Shown: in pieces, positions 21,000-31,918 of the stretch
Layout of the letters: each line of letters opens with the position of its first letter
How positions within the stretch are numbered: the first letter of the stretch is position 1
From: Alloascoidea africana
Taxonomy: Eukaryota > Ascomycota > Alloascoideomycetes > Alloascoideales > Alloascoideaceae
Assembly (NCBI GenBank): GCA_030581615.1
Contig: JAKTTT010000006.1
Location: 186,001-250,000, forward strand
Length of the DNA stretch: 64,000 bases
Direction: 5' to 3'
Translations under genes and position numbers: made by a program
The notes under the pieces: generated by a model
The model's input: only the letters and a program-made list of their open reading frames with translations
Told to the model about the DNA's origin: nothing
Database searches by the model: none

Positions 21000-21980
21000 A
21001 TGTCTGCTTCTGCGGCCAACGTCATAACACAGGTTTCCCCCGAGGTCATTGATGCGCAACAGACATACGTCCCCTTCTACGACTCTGACATCCATCTCGA
21101 TGTTGGGGGAACGGCATTCGCGATAACAAGGGATGAGCTGATGTCATTGCCTGAGAGTATCTTGCTCTGCCTTTTCCCAAATGGCGTTTTTGTCGATGCC
21201 AGTGGAAACGTCATCACGAATCTTATGGAAAACGATGTCGCCTATGTGGATTTCTCGCCCGAGTGTTTCCAGTACATTTTGAATACTTTCCGTAGTGCAA
21301 CTGCGGCGTCTGAGGCGCTAAATGTTGAAGGTCCAGATCCAGGTCCAGGTCCAGGCCAGGCACAACTCCGAGGAGGGAATCAGATGGGTCCAAGTATAAT
21401 GGAGGAGGGTCAATATATCGAGAGCGTTTTGATAAACCGGCCTTCTATTGTGGTTCTGCGGGAAGATCTCGACTATTACTGCATTTCTCCTCATCCTTCA
21501 TGTCTCAGTGACGAGCTGAGGCGGATCAAAACTGAGGTTGGAAAGATATTGGAATCACAAGTCTCAATATTTGATGGGCTTTACAGGAAAAGTGCACGAC
21601 CAGGCATCGACACCAACACCGATTTGCCTGATGCTGAGACAGAACAAGACGCGCAAGCAAAGTCTGCTGAAATAGGGGCTGCCGAAAAACATCTCATGGA
21701 TATGCTGTGTTCTTCAGGTTTTGATCGTACAGATACTTGGGGGGATAGACAGTGTGAGTCAAACAAGACCGTAATCGGAAGTCTGGCGCTTGTTACTCTT
21801 TTGGAGCGAGACAAGAGAATTGATAAAACCACCTCGCATAAACTTCTACTTTTTTGGAGAAAACCTGCAAGAAAATGCTGGTGGTCAAGTGAAATTATTG
21901 AATTGTCTGATGGAACGAAAGTTAAAGTTCATATTAGGCGAGTTTGGACTTTGGAGCTGAGCGTTATTGGCGTTCGGTGA
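21000..21980 (+). CDS. BTB/POZ protein of the Whi2/YDR132C/YLR108C type
   Basis: A 326-residue protein with an atypical KCTD-like BTB fold at about 28-105. Key stretches are DIHLDVGGTAFAITRDELM, LPESILLCLFPNGVFVD, and VAYVDFSPECFQYILNTFR. In S. cerevisiae this family includes Whi2, a phosphatase partner in stress and low-amino-acid TORC1 control, and the little-studied YDR132C and YLR108C. The overall match is closer to the latter pair, which is a judgement from memory. A Pro/Gly tract (GPDPGPGPGQ) follows the BTB part. The C-terminus has a second conserved-looking block with the paired Trp of RKCWWSS. It starts 118 bp after the ankyrin-DIL stop on the same strand. Confidence 0.8.
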   Translation: MSASAANVITQVSPEVIDAQQTYVPFYDSDIHLDVGGTAFAITRDELMSLPESILLCLFPNGVFVDASGNVITNLMENDVAYVDFSPECFQYILNTFRSATAASEALNVEGPDPGPGPGQAQLRGGNQMGPSIMEEGQYIESVLINRPSIVVLREDLDYYCISPHPSCLSDELRRIKTEVGKILESQVSIFDGLYRKSARPGIDTNTDLPDAETEQDAQAKSAEIGAAEKHLMDMLCSSGFDRTDTWGDRQCESNKTVIGSLALVTLLERDKRIDKTTSHKLLLFWRKPARKCWWSSEIIELSDGTKVKVHIRRVWTLELSVIGVR

Positions 21981-22591
21981 TAGACGATTGACAATTATGA
22001 CAATGAAATCAATTGATGAAACATGCTGTGTTTTTTGAGTTTAATGACGTTTTTTGTGCCTTTTTGGGGGGTCTTCATTTTTTTTGTACCTTTTCTGTAA
22101 CCCCATTTATGACTTTTGGAGAAGTTGTAGCACTAATCAATTGCCATACGTAGTTTGAAAACTTTGCGCTTAATGGGATATTACAGATTGGCTTGTTGAC
22201 TGTGTGATTTCAATCTTTATCGATGAAATGGTAGAGAGTTGACTGTTGTCATCAACGCATCTCCAGTTAGGAGGAGAGTACGGTTCACTGAATAGGACGA
22301 CGCTATTAAGACGACTAATTTTTTTAGCGTCATCAGGTTCTAAAAAAAAGATCAACGCTCCCGACCAGAGATTGCTAAATCGAGAAAAAGAACCAATAGG
22401 CTTTTTATAAGTTTCTTTTCATGTTTGTAGTTGATACATGCTTGACACTTTCATGGTGAAAAAAGTTTGAGCGTTTCCTGAGCGTTTTGTGAAACATCAC
22501 ACAAACTCTGGGGTTACCCTCACATCACCAAATGCGGACCCTGGCAAAAAAAAAGTATGTCATTTAATGACCACCCAGTTATTGATCAAAG
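21981..22591. other. Intergenic region before SIR2
   Basis: About 610 bp of AT-rich DNA forming the 3' flank of the BTB gene and the SIR2 promoter. A TTACCCT, one base from the Reb1 core, occurs near 22513. No other gene is seen. Confidence 0.45.
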
Positions 22592-24364
22592 ATGGCTCAA
22601 GCTTTTGGACAGGTGGTAATAGCCTCTGCCAATAATGCTTTGAAAAGAGACTATGCTCAACTGTCAGGTTCTCGTCCGCCGTTGGCTGATGTAACTAAAC
22701 CGGCAACTATAAGTAGCATCTCATCCTCGTTTCTAAACACATTCTCCAGTCTAGCGCCAGGACAAAAGACGTCGCTAAAGTATACACAGTCCACATTTCC
22801 CTCTTCTGAAAAAAAAACACCAGATGCGATAAATAAAAAGTTGGCCGCTCCTCCGGCGGTCAAGCAGGAGTTTGAACAGAATCACAAACAATTGCATTTC
22901 AAACTCACCAATCGAGACTCTACAGATTCAAATCTTGTGGAAATAATCTGCATCTCAGATAGCGATAATGACGAGGTTTCTAATAAATCGTCTACTGTAA
23001 ATAAAACAAGCAAGATCACTATTAATAGCGCCCCTCCCAAGATTCCAGAGTTTCCAAGCATACCGGTTTCAAAAAGAGCCAAAACTGGGCCACCTGAGAG
23101 CGCACAGAAAAACAATTTTAAAGCAGAAAAAGCTTTATCATCAAAAGAAGTAAAAAAAATTACGTGGACTGAAGAAAAAAAATCAATAGAAGACGTGTTT
23201 GACTTTGAACACGCGTCAAATCTTTTCCCAAACACTCAAAAACAAGAGGCTCAAAAGTATCTTCGCATAAATGGTTTTGCAAAATTCTTAAACCATTATT
23301 TACTAGGTCTTGATTCTCCTCCTTATTCGCTCTTTGACCTTATAGTTCTCCTTGGATATACTGTTCCAGATAGGGTGAAGGATGATGCTTCAATCACTGG
23401 TCAAGAGCAGTTGATGAACTATCTGCGGATAGCAGCTTCACGGGTTCTCAAGAACAGGCCACGGTCAGTTTACTATACTACTTTGCCGAGGCTTTGTGAA
23501 GCGCTACGGAAAGCACAGAATATAATGGTTCTAACTGGTGCAGGCATTTCTACCTCTCTTGGTATTCCTGACTTTAGATCAAGTAGTGGTCTGTATTCTA
23601 AATTAGCGGCCCTAAATCTCCAGGACCCACAACAAGTATTCGAAATCAACACTTTTAAGGCCGACCCAAGCATTTTTTATTCGGTTGCAAAAGACATTTT
23701 GCCTCCAACAGAGAGGTATACTCCCACTCATGCATTTATAAAATTATTACAGGACAAGAACAAATTGCTTCGAAATTACACCCAAAATATAGACAACCTC
23801 GAGTTTTACGCAGGCGTCGACCGAAGTAAACTGATTCAATGTCATGGATCGTTTGCCTTTGCAACATGTCAGACCTGTCGTTACAAATGCAATGGTGAAG
23901 AGCTTTTCAAAGAAATAAGACAAGGCATTGTTGCAAAATGTCCAATGTGTGCTGAAAAGAAAAAGCTCAATGTCAGAGGCTCTACCAAGCGATTTTACGG
24001 AATAATGAAGCCCGATATTACTTTCTTTGGAGAAGGTCTTCCGGACCGTTTCCACAACAATTTACGACGCGATATCAAGAAATGTGATATGCTGATTTGC
24101 ATTGGGACCTCTTTGAAAGTGAGTCCTGTAAGCGAGATTAGCGGACTGATCCCTAAAAACATCCCTCAGTTGTATATTAACAGAGATCCTGTTCTACATT
24201 GTGAGTTTGATATGACATTGTTAGGCGATTGCGACAATGCGGTCGAGTTTATGTGTCAACAATTGAACTGGGATTTCCAGCATGCCATGCTCAAGAAAAA
24301 GCCAATGTCTGCACGAGAAATTGAAACTGGAAACTTCCAAGTGTTTGTAAACGATTTATCATAG
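22592..24364 (+). CDS. NAD-dependent histone deacetylase, Sir2/Hst1 type
   Basis: A 590-residue sirtuin. It removes acetyl groups from histone lysines using NAD, acting in silencing (Sir2) or promoter repression (Hst1). The yeast-specific N-terminal domain lies at about 210-260 (QKYLRINGFAKFLNHYL, LFDLIVLLGYTVPD), which separates Sir2/Hst1 from the shorter Hst2, Hst3 and Hst4. The catalytic core begins with GAGIS at 316-320 and GIPDFRSS. It continues with QNIDNLE, catalytic H418 in QCHGSF, and zinc ligands C426, C429, C450 and C453, and ends near CIGTSLKVSPVS. All key residues are present. The first 200 residues are Lys/Ser-rich and disordered. A conserved leucine in DMLICIGTSL is encoded by CTG. 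Non-WGD yeasts usually have one gene for both Sir2 and Hst1 roles, so no symbol is forced. Confidence 0.95.
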   Translation: MAQAFGQVVIASANNALKRDYAQLSGSRPPLADVTKPATISSISSSFLNTFSSLAPGQKTSLKYTQSTFPSSEKKTPDAINKKLAAPPAVKQEFEQNHKQLHFKLTNRDSTDSNLVEIICISDSDNDEVSNKSSTVNKTSKITINSAPPKIPEFPSIPVSKRAKTGPPESAQKNNFKAEKALSSKEVKKITWTEEKKSIEDVFDFEHASNLFPNTQKQEAQKYLRINGFAKFLNHYLLGLDSPPYSLFDLIVLLGYTVPDRVKDDASITGQEQLMNYLRIAASRVLKNRPRSVYYTTLPRLCEALRKAQNIMVLTGAGISTSLGIPDFRSSSGLYSKLAALNLQDPQQVFEINTFKADPSIFYSVAKDILPPTERYTPTHAFIKLLQDKNKLLRNYTQNIDNLEFYAGVDRSKLIQCHGSFAFATCQTCRYKCNGEELFKEIRQGIVAKCPMCAEKKKLNVRGSTKRFYGIMKPDITFFGEGLPDRFHNNLRRDIKKCDMLICIGTSLKVSPVSEISGLIPKNIPQLYINRDPVLHCEFDMTLLGDCDNAVEFMCQQLNWDFQHAMLKKKPMSAREIETGNFQVFVNDLS

Positions 24365-24727
24365 TTTTTTTTTCTTTCTTCTTCTTCTTCTTCTCATCTG
24401 CTTTTCAAGAGGACAACAATTCCTGCATGCATATTGTTAAAATATAAGTTCATTCCAAAGTTGCTTTATACTTGATTTGATGTTTTAGATAATTTCCCTA
24501 ATGAAAAAAAAAACAATGATTAAGAATTCGCAGCGGACTAAATAACTAATGTAAATGATAATATTCTATGAATATCAAATGCAAATGCGAAAAAGAGTTA
24601 CAAAAAATTAATCCAACAAAGAGCAAAAAAAAATAGACTAGAAATGGCATTAAAAGACAGCTTCATTCATCAAGCCAAATCGTAATGTGAGGCTTTTCAT
24701 AAAAATCATGCTTGTGCAATGACGAAT
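24365..24727. other. Convergent 3' flanks
   Basis: About 360 bp between the SIR2 stop and the stop of the next gene on the minus strand. It starts with T and CTT runs (about 24365-24395) and is A-rich to the right, as expected for two facing 3' ends. Confidence 0.5.
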
Positions 24728-27700
24728 TTATATCCATCCTTCTAATGCCCTAAGCGCATTTGTGAGTCTCCTCTTTCCCTCTTCTTTCTTGCCAATATCC
24801 ATGTTCATATCAACAGTGAGTCGGGACAAGGAATCAATCACCCTTTCAATGAGTCTTTTCTCGTCCGTTGGAATATTCAGCTCTTCAAACTCTTGCCCAA
24901 TCAAAGTGCCATCCGCAATCTCAAGCAACTTCATTATGCTGGGGTATGAAAACGGTCTCAAGTTTTTTGATTTCGCATCCCCTAGACCAGCAGCGCTTGA
25001 CGATATCAGTTCGGCAGGTGCTGTTGCAGTTGAATGGGTAGATTTTCGTTTATGACTGCTGCTTCCATGACGTCGATGATGCCCTCTGGTCTGTCTCGTT
25101 AAGCTAACCTTCCCCGATTGAAGAGGAGGAGCTGAATTTCGATAGCTTTTTTTGCCTTCTCTTTTTATGTCTCTTTCCTTTTCATTCTGATCGTTATCCT
25201 CGACATTCTGACCTGAGAAACTTTGATCTGTGGTTGGACCTCTGTAAACAGTTTCTACTGGCATGTCTGTTGTTGATAATGCTGGAGGATCATTGTTATC
25301 TTTTGGTTGTTCGGCTAGGTTGGGTTTAGAAAGTCGACGCTTGCCCATTTCAGCTATATCTTGTGATTCCTTTTCGTCTCCAGCCATTTCGCCCTCGTCG
25401 ATACTTCTTCTAGAGGCATTCTCATTTACCAAGATAGGTGGGAGAAGAGGATCATGAGGCTCTCCAAAGGCCTCCACACGTTCCCATTGTTGCGTTTGGG
25501 TTTGAGTTTGAGTTTTAGATCGAGAATGTTTGTTCTGATCATCATCGCTATCTAGAACATCAATCACAAATGTTTCTTTATCTCTCGATCTCCTTCTATT
25601 GCCCGTTCCTGTTGTGACACTTGCAACACTTCTACGAGACCTGGAGTGATTTGAACTCTTGGAGACATGTCGAGAGCTAGGGAGTGTGTGACCTCCAGTT
25701 GAAGAACGTTGTGGGGGAGTCGCAGTATAAACTGATGTTGGTGATTGTTTCTCATACACTTGAGCCCCAACTTCAGACAGCTTTTGTGAAATCTCATCAG
25801 TCTTGGTCGTTGTATCCAAAGGGTACATCATGCCAGATGTTCGAGTTCGCATCTTTTCAACTGGTAATGAATTCGCTGGAAACGACTCTTCATATGAATC
25901 ATCGTTAATATTGGTTTCATCTGCAAAATTGGAAAACTGGTTTCTCAAAGGCGATCTCTGATGGTTTCTCCTGGAAGTTGGACAATAATACTCATTAATA
26001 TTCGAGCTTTGATTTTGCAATTGCATTCTAACTATCTCGCCTTCTCTCAAAATATCTTCTTTATCCTTCTCTAGCCTCTCCCGTTCCTGGTCGCTTGCAT
26101 ATCTAGAAGCCGTATGGTAGCTTCCAACAGATGAGGTATCCGTAATTGCAGTTTCTGCAAGTGATCTCTGTCTCTCCCGCTTTGATGAAACTGGAGGAGT
26201 AGAGCCTGGCTGCCAAGGTGGAATTGATCGGGATTTCGCGCTAAGAGAGGGTGAAATGCACAACTCCTTTTTTTGTTCTTCGGCTGCTCTTGCCTTTTCA
26301 ACATTGATCGATTCGCCTTCAAACCTGGTGTTAAAGGTCTTTGCTGAGGGTTTTAAAACTGGACGCTCGTTTTCCTTCAAAAACTGCTTCATGATATAGG
26401 GTTGTTCCTTTTCTTTGCGGATCGAGTCAAAGCTCTGATAGTGCGACGTGCTATTCTCCAAAGCGGTCATTGTCAATGGAGCCTCGGGACCTGCAACATC
26501 TGATTCAGAAGTAAACTCGTGAGCAGTAGAAGGGTGAAGCGATCTCGTCGGAGAAATGTCTCGGATCTGGCTATACCGATAATTGTCGTGAGCAAATCTG
26601 GGAGTATCTTCAGGTCGTTCCAGAAGAGTTCGTTTCTGATAGCTTTCCTCTTCTTCGCTATCGCTATCCTTGTCATAATGCAAAGTGACAACAATGCCCT
26701 CATGGTCATTAGAAATAGTTGACTTTTGTCCACTTGAAGGGCTTCTTCCAACTTCAGGAGACGGTGCCATGGTGATGGTTCGTTTGGAGGTAGGTGTTGT
26801 GCCTGTTCCTGTTGTGAGACTATTACTGGTAAAAGAAGAGCTGTGTCGGTGATGAGTGCCTCTGGTCCCCGATGTTGCCTCATCTGTGGCCTTGACAGTC
26901 TCCATTGTTGCGGAACTTTCCAAAGGAATATCTGCCTCCCTTTCATCATCCGGCAAATCGGCTAGCTGATTAACTCTTTCACGATGACCAAGGTTAATTG
27001 CCTTCAGTGTATCAGTTGGAGACTCAACTATAGACATTGCATCCGAAATCAAAGCAGGATTATGTTCAGAACCAATGCCATTGCCATTTCCATTTCCATT
27101 TCTCTCGGTCTGTATCACAGATCCCTTTGCATGACGAGAGTTGTTGTTTACCCTCTCAATTCCTATTGGCACGGGGATTGCGCTAGGCCCAGAAATATGA
27201 GAATCAATTTCCTGTCGAAACTGGCCATATTTGGGATGTATCGGTAGTACCGGCCTCTTGGGTGATCTTGGTGGTGGTCCATCGTCCTGTCTGGTTATCC
27301 CCACTGGAGGGCTTTCATAGTTTGAAGACGCAACAGACCCGGATGGAACTCTTGTCGATGCTGTGTTCGAAGAGGAAGCAGAGGGCACTCTTGGCGCTTC
27401 TTGAATCGCATATTGGTTGTGAGCAGGGTTTTGCTTCACCAGAATCTTCTTAACTTTGGTTTCGTCGGGAGAAACTTTGTATGCCTGTGCTGAGCTGCGA
27501 CGATTATGTGGAGTTGAGTGGATCTGGTCTTCGTCGTCTTCATATATTTCTGGTGGCTCTTCATTATAATCCAATAGTACGAGTTTGGTAGATTCTACTG
27601 GTTTCAACTTTGAATCTTGATCGTTATCACTGATAACTTCATAATTAGAGATGTTTGAAATTATGGATCGTCTTACACCTAGGGGACTACTGGTAACTGA

Positions 27701-28477
27701 TGTCTCCGAGTAATTGCTCTTTGATCTCATGTGGGTTCTTTTTGGTGTGCTGAGCCGCTGCTTGTGGCTTACTGAATTAGACTCCGAAAGGTAAGATCGC
27801 TCTGAATAATTACTCCGGGATCTCATGTGGGTTTTAAAGTTGTTGGAACTTGGTGAAAATGGTCTATTCTTCGTTTTGGACGGCACATCCTGATGAGAGA
27901 TTGTTGGAGTTTTGGGTTGTTTAAGGGGAAAAGGCGATTCCAAGCTGCTTCCACTGTTCAAAGTGCTATGTGCAGTTTCATAAAGAGTATGTGAATCGAC
28001 TCTCTCCCCTTTCGGTCTGGCTTCCTTTAGATTGGCACTTGGTACATGATTCTCGTTGTCAGACCCGCTGCTCAAGTACCTATCAGATGCAAAGTTATCG
28101 ATCATTTCGTTCAACTCCTGTAAATGTGGATTACTATAGGAGCTGTTCTCGCTGCTGACTGTTCGTGTAGTGCTAGCGGTGGCTCGTCGAGTTCCTATGT
28201 CGCTTTTAGTCTTTCTATGTGTTCTTGAGGCTCCGCCTTGGTTGGTAGCTGAGTAGTCAATAAGCCCTTCTTCAAGAGCCTGCGGTGAACTGGTGTGTTT
28301 GTCCGCGTATGGGTGAGATGAGTTCTGTTGATTGGAAAGGGGATGGGAAGTAATTCCAGCTGCTGAATATCTGATGTTATCATGAGAATAATAGTGCTGG
28401 GCTGGTTGTCGAGTGTATTTTGGGTTGTTATTGGACCCTGGCTGGTTACAACTGCCAACCTCCCTGGAACTGGTCAT
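24728..28477 (-). CDS. Large disordered protein with a conserved-looking C-terminal module
   Basis: Predicted 1249 residues from ATG at 28477 (MTSSREVGSCNQ). The frame is open upstream only through a GTG, so this ATG is preferred. Nearly all of it is Ser/Arg/Pro/Glu-rich and disordered, with many basic-Ser-Pro type sites typical of proteins controlled by kinases. A motif is duplicated: THMRSRSNYSE and THMRSKSNYSE, about 30 residues apart. The last 75 residues differ: hydrophobic, probably helical, with PFSYPSIMKLLEIADGTLI, EFEELNIPTDEKRLIE, VIDSLSRLTVDM and ALRALEGWI. This recalls, from memory only, the C-terminus of the bud-neck protein Nba1; I would not rely on that. A cortical or bud-neck scaffold is a guess. 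Confidence 0.72.
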   Translation of the reverse strand: MTSSREVGSCNQPGSNNNPKYTRQPAQHYYSHDNIRYSAAGITSHPLSNQQNSSHPYADKHTSSPQALEEGLIDYSATNQGGASRTHRKTKSDIGTRRATASTTRTVSSENSSYSNPHLQELNEMIDNFASDRYLSSGSDNENHVPSANLKEARPKGERVDSHTLYETAHSTLNSGSSLESPFPLKQPKTPTISHQDVPSKTKNRPFSPSSNNFKTHMRSRSNYSERSYLSESNSVSHKQRLSTPKRTHMRSKSNYSETSVTSSPLGVRRSIISNISNYEVISDNDQDSKLKPVESTKLVLLDYNEEPPEIYEDDEDQIHSTPHNRRSSAQAYKVSPDETKVKKILVKQNPAHNQYAIQEAPRVPSASSSNTASTRVPSGSVASSNYESPPVGITRQDDGPPPRSPKRPVLPIHPKYGQFRQEIDSHISGPSAIPVPIGIERVNNNSRHAKGSVIQTERNGNGNGNGIGSEHNPALISDAMSIVESPTDTLKAINLGHRERVNQLADLPDDEREADIPLESSATMETVKATDEATSGTRGTHHRHSSSFTSNSLTTGTGTTPTSKRTITMAPSPEVGRSPSSGQKSTISNDHEGIVVTLHYDKDSDSEEEESYQKRTLLERPEDTPRFAHDNYRYSQIRDISPTRSLHPSTAHEFTSESDVAGPEAPLTMTALENSTSHYQSFDSIRKEKEQPYIMKQFLKENERPVLKPSAKTFNTRFEGESINVEKARAAEEQKKELCISPSLSAKSRSIPPWQPGSTPPVSSKRERQRSLAETAITDTSSVGSYHTASRYASDQERERLEKDKEDILREGEIVRMQLQNQSSNINEYYCPTSRRNHQRSPLRNQFSNFADETNINDDSYEESFPANSLPVEKMRTRTSGMMYPLDTTTKTDEISQKLSEVGAQVYEKQSPTSVYTATPPQRSSTGGHTLPSSRHVSKSSNHSRSRRSVASVTTGTGNRRRSRDKETFVIDVLDSDDDQNKHSRSKTQTQTQTQQWERVEAFGEPHDPLLPPILVNENASRRSIDEGEMAGDEKESQDIAEMGKRRLSKPNLAEQPKDNNDPPALSTTDMPVETVYRGPTTDQSFSGQNVEDNDQNEKERDIKREGKKSYRNSAPPLQSGKVSLTRQTRGHHRRHGSSSHKRKSTHSTATAPAELISSSAAGLGDAKSKNLRPFSYPSIMKLLEIADGTLIGQEFEELNIPTDEKRLIERVIDSLSRLTVDMNMDIGKKEEGKRRLTNALRALEGWI

Positions 28478-29016
28478 TGGGCTTGCAATCGGGATTAGAA
28501 AACTTTCAATTAGCCAGTTCAGGTGTCTTTTCCATTGAATTGAAAATAAGAACTTGGCAATAGCTCTATCAATAAATCGATAGGACAAGTCTATTTGCCC
28601 GTGCAAAAAAAAAAAAGATTCGTATTGCCCTTGCTCCTGCAAAAGGATGGTGGGTGCTTTCCTCATGTTGGAATGGGAAACACCCAAACACTGTCTCCAG
28701 GGAAACAAATTTTTCACTATACAGAGATGAATACCGGATTCTTGAAGTTAGAGAGAAATCATATAGCGGCTGAAAGATCCTAGAAAGATCCATGATATTT
28801 ACCATACCCGTTTCACTATAGACGTTGCAGATGGAAAAGCATATTCCATTATAGGGTAGTGATTGACGTGCTAGGGGGAGAATAAAGGAATAAGCATTCG
28901 GGTTTTTAATCTTCGGGATAATTTTGGTACCATATTGGCAAAAGCATCAATCCATTTCTCATGTCCAGTACGGACTGGCACCTTCTACTGGATAAAAATG
29001 GGCTTGTGGTACGCAA

Positions 29017-29259
29017 ATGTTTTCTGTTCTGTTTTTGAAAGCTTGTTATAGATGCAGAAAGCATGAGAATGTCAGCCAATTTATCACCTTCATAGGTTTA
29101 TCAAACCTTTCTTGTTGCTCGGCATTCTATCTAGGAAAGTTTTTTACACCTCCAATCTCTAGCAAGAGAATAGATAGAGTAAAATTGCAGCTCAAGAAAT
29201 CCCCGTCCAATCTCCACAAGATAAAATCGCAATACATAAAAAGTGATCCATCAAGTTAA
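29017..29259 (+). CDS. Possible small ORF, doubtful
   Basis: An 80-codon frame starting at ATG with a hydrophobic centre (FITFIGLSNLSCCSAFYLG) and a basic C-terminal half. No family is recognised. In AT-rich DNA a frame of this length can occur by chance; it is listed only because it is the longest ATG-started frame in a 3.4 kb gap. Confidence 0.12.
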   Translation: MFSVLFLKACYRCRKHENVSQFITFIGLSNLSCCSAFYLGKFFTPPISSKRIDRVKLQLKKSPSNLHKIKSQYIKSDPSS

Positions 29260-31250
29260 TCCAGGCGATTATTATGGACCCAAGCAGCCGAAGCATTTAA
29301 TTATTTATGTAATTTTAGATTGTACATCTTCTAAACAAATGAGCCGATAATCGTTATGATAATACATCTTGAGATCAAGTGATCGAGGTCAAGTCTCCTT
29401 TATTGTTAGCTAAATTTGTTCCAGAAGTTTTTAATTTCTTTCTTTTTCATAGCTCCGACTTTATTAGATGAAATATCACAAAGTTGAATGAGCATTGTGG
29501 TCATTTATGTGAGAGACAGTGTGACCGCCAGAATGAAGATTCCTTTTTGGAAAAAGCATTGTCTAGCTTGGTTTTAATGGATATCTAGAATAGTTGTCAA
29601 ACTAACAATGCAAGGTCAATTATAATTCCTAGTGGTAAAGTCATAGCAGCATGGGCCTGAATTGAATGGAACTGACCTAACATTTCCACTCCATTTTCCT
29701 TCCTGCCGAGTAAGCTTAATCACAGCAAGATCACGGAAATGTCTTGGTATAGATTCTCGAAAGTAAAAACGTCCTTTTTGTTAATACTATTATTCATCTA
29801 TATGAACTTCCAATAAGTCGTCTGCTAATGGTCAAATGTTAAAACGCTTTTACAAGATCACTAAACAGATAAAGGACTGGTAAGATCCCCTAAGCATATC
29901 AAAACTTGGTGGGAGAGAGAACCGAGCACATGAGAAAGCGGAACTTAGCCACCATCTGATTGCACCTGGATTCCATAATCGTTTATCGAATTTGTTCAAG
30001 TGATTCCCTCAGTTTTGTCCATTAATTTTGTATTCATGCTTCACAGATCATTTTTATTGGTTGTATTTTAGTGTCATATCGATAATGAAAGGCTTCAGTG
30101 AGGGTAAATATGATCATCTAAAGATCTCAGTTTCAAAATTGTACCTTGAGGATTTCTATAATGATATCGCCATATGTTACAGACTAGCAAAGCTTCAAAG
30201 CAAGCCTTCCAATTATTGATTGCAGAGTTAGCTTATAAATCTCCTTCTTTTCCTCTCCCAAAGCAAATACTGTCTTTAGGTTGGCCATGCATTGCATTTT
30301 GCAAACACTTGACGCTGTGCTGTTTGGTTTTGTCGCACAATGAATGTGTTCAGCAAGTTTTGCCACTTTTTTCTAGAACTTTTCCCCCTCCCGGATGAGT
30401 AGAACGGAAATATGCTTAGAATGATGTTAATACTTTAGTCATACGTTCAGCTCAACATACTGGAAAGAGTGACTCTAATCTTCTTTGCCTTAGGTTTTGT
30501 GTTTGATGTCTAGTGATTAAAATATTCCAGCTTAACAAAAAACCTTCCATCACAATGTTCTAGAAATATTATTCCTTCATCCTCGGATGTCGATTACTCG
30601 CAGCCAAATTGAGAGTCTGTCGTAATTAATTATACTGGTAGTCCCCGAATTGAGACTGAAAATCATTCCATAGGTTCAAAATAGAAGGTACGGCAGTTCC
30701 AAACGATTAATACAAACTCAAGTCTTCTTACGCTAACAGCTTCATGAAAACCGACTTTGCCCTTTATTTAAAGCGATCAGTATTAGAGATGATTACGCCC
30801 TTCTCTGGGCTCGTCAACCCACGCCATAGAAATTGGATCAAGTGGTCACCAATCGCTCAAAAGATCAAGTCATTATGGATCCTGCAGCTTACCACTATGT
30901 TGCATGAAAACAAAAATGGGCGCCAATACAAAAGATGTAATAAACAAGCTTTCCAAGATGAGATTTAAATCTTGCATAATTTCCGCTTGAAATATGCATA
31001 AGGTAATTGCCATCATTAGCCTTTCCTGCAACGACTGGGGTCCCAAAAAGGGAGTAATCATTAAAATGGAAACATCTATTTTAAATCGCTCTGTGCACAA
31101 CTCCCAGGGAGGAATATATTAAAAGATTTCAAACTACCTTCACGTATTTTCCAATGAGGCTTAAAACCGGAATTTGAATTCAACGTAGTTGTGGAGTCAA
31201 AATTCAACCTTGACCAGCTTGTCATTCGCCGTGTAAACCAGCGAAGATTT

Positions 31251-31290
31251 CTCTTTCGTTGCCAAGCTCGCTTTTTCGTTGCCAAGCTTG
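31251..31290 (+). repeat. 20-bp tandem duplication
   Basis: CTCTTTCGTTGCCAAGCTCG is followed directly by CTTTTTCGTTGCCAAGCTTG, 18 of 20 matches. It lies about 630 bp before the FET4 start. It could be duplicated regulatory sequence or replication slippage. Confidence 0.6.
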
Positions 31291-31918
31291 GAGAAAAGAG
31301 ACGTCATTCAAATACAAAGAAAATAGGGAAGTTGCGAAGCAGGTACCAAATGATAAAACCCATGGTTTGTTAGGAGATAAAAAATGCCCTATATGCCAAC
31401 AACGGTACGATTGATCCAGTCCAAATTTTGTATCAATAAGCCTGTATGTCGAGATGCCAATAATTGTGGCGGTATCTTCTATGGAGAAAACGTGTTGGTG
31501 GTTCTCCTTTTTTTCCATTATTTGAAACAAATCCAATAGGATGGGCAGCAAATAGAGCAACTTACAAAATTATACCATATCTCAATAATAATTTAAGGAT
31601 CAATGCCACATAACAAACAGTCATTTTTTAAGCTAGAGAGTTTTTTCCCACCTACAATAGCATGCATGCTGATTATCGTGATCTTTCAATAGATGAAGTG
31701 GTTTAGAGGTAAGGAAAAAGTGTCGTTTTCCGTATACTTAAAATTATCTAGATAATCTAGGTATGTTACCGGCTTGAGCATTGGCAAAAGAATCCCTAGA
31801 AAGGGTTTGGTTTAAGCATTTAAGAGCTCTATAATCCCACTCTTCAAAAATTTCAGCTCTCAAAAATCAAGCTATCTCAAGGTTCTTTTTCCTATCATTC
31901 TCTTAGCCTTTTATTGAA

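Larger units (their letters stand above)
28478..31918. other. Gene-poor 3.4 kb upstream of FET4
   Basis: No protein or RNA gene could be supported. The longest ATG-started frame (29017-29259, 80 codons) has no recognisable features. A 20-bp tandem pair lies at 31251-31290. The right end is the FET4 promoter. The left end is the promoter of the disordered protein. Confidence 0.5.

Noticed and set aside
28705-28735. ATACAGAGATGA, as in the U6 snRNA catalytic core
   Set aside because: Only 12 bases match; the following GATCAGCAGT and the rest of U6 are absent, so this is chance.
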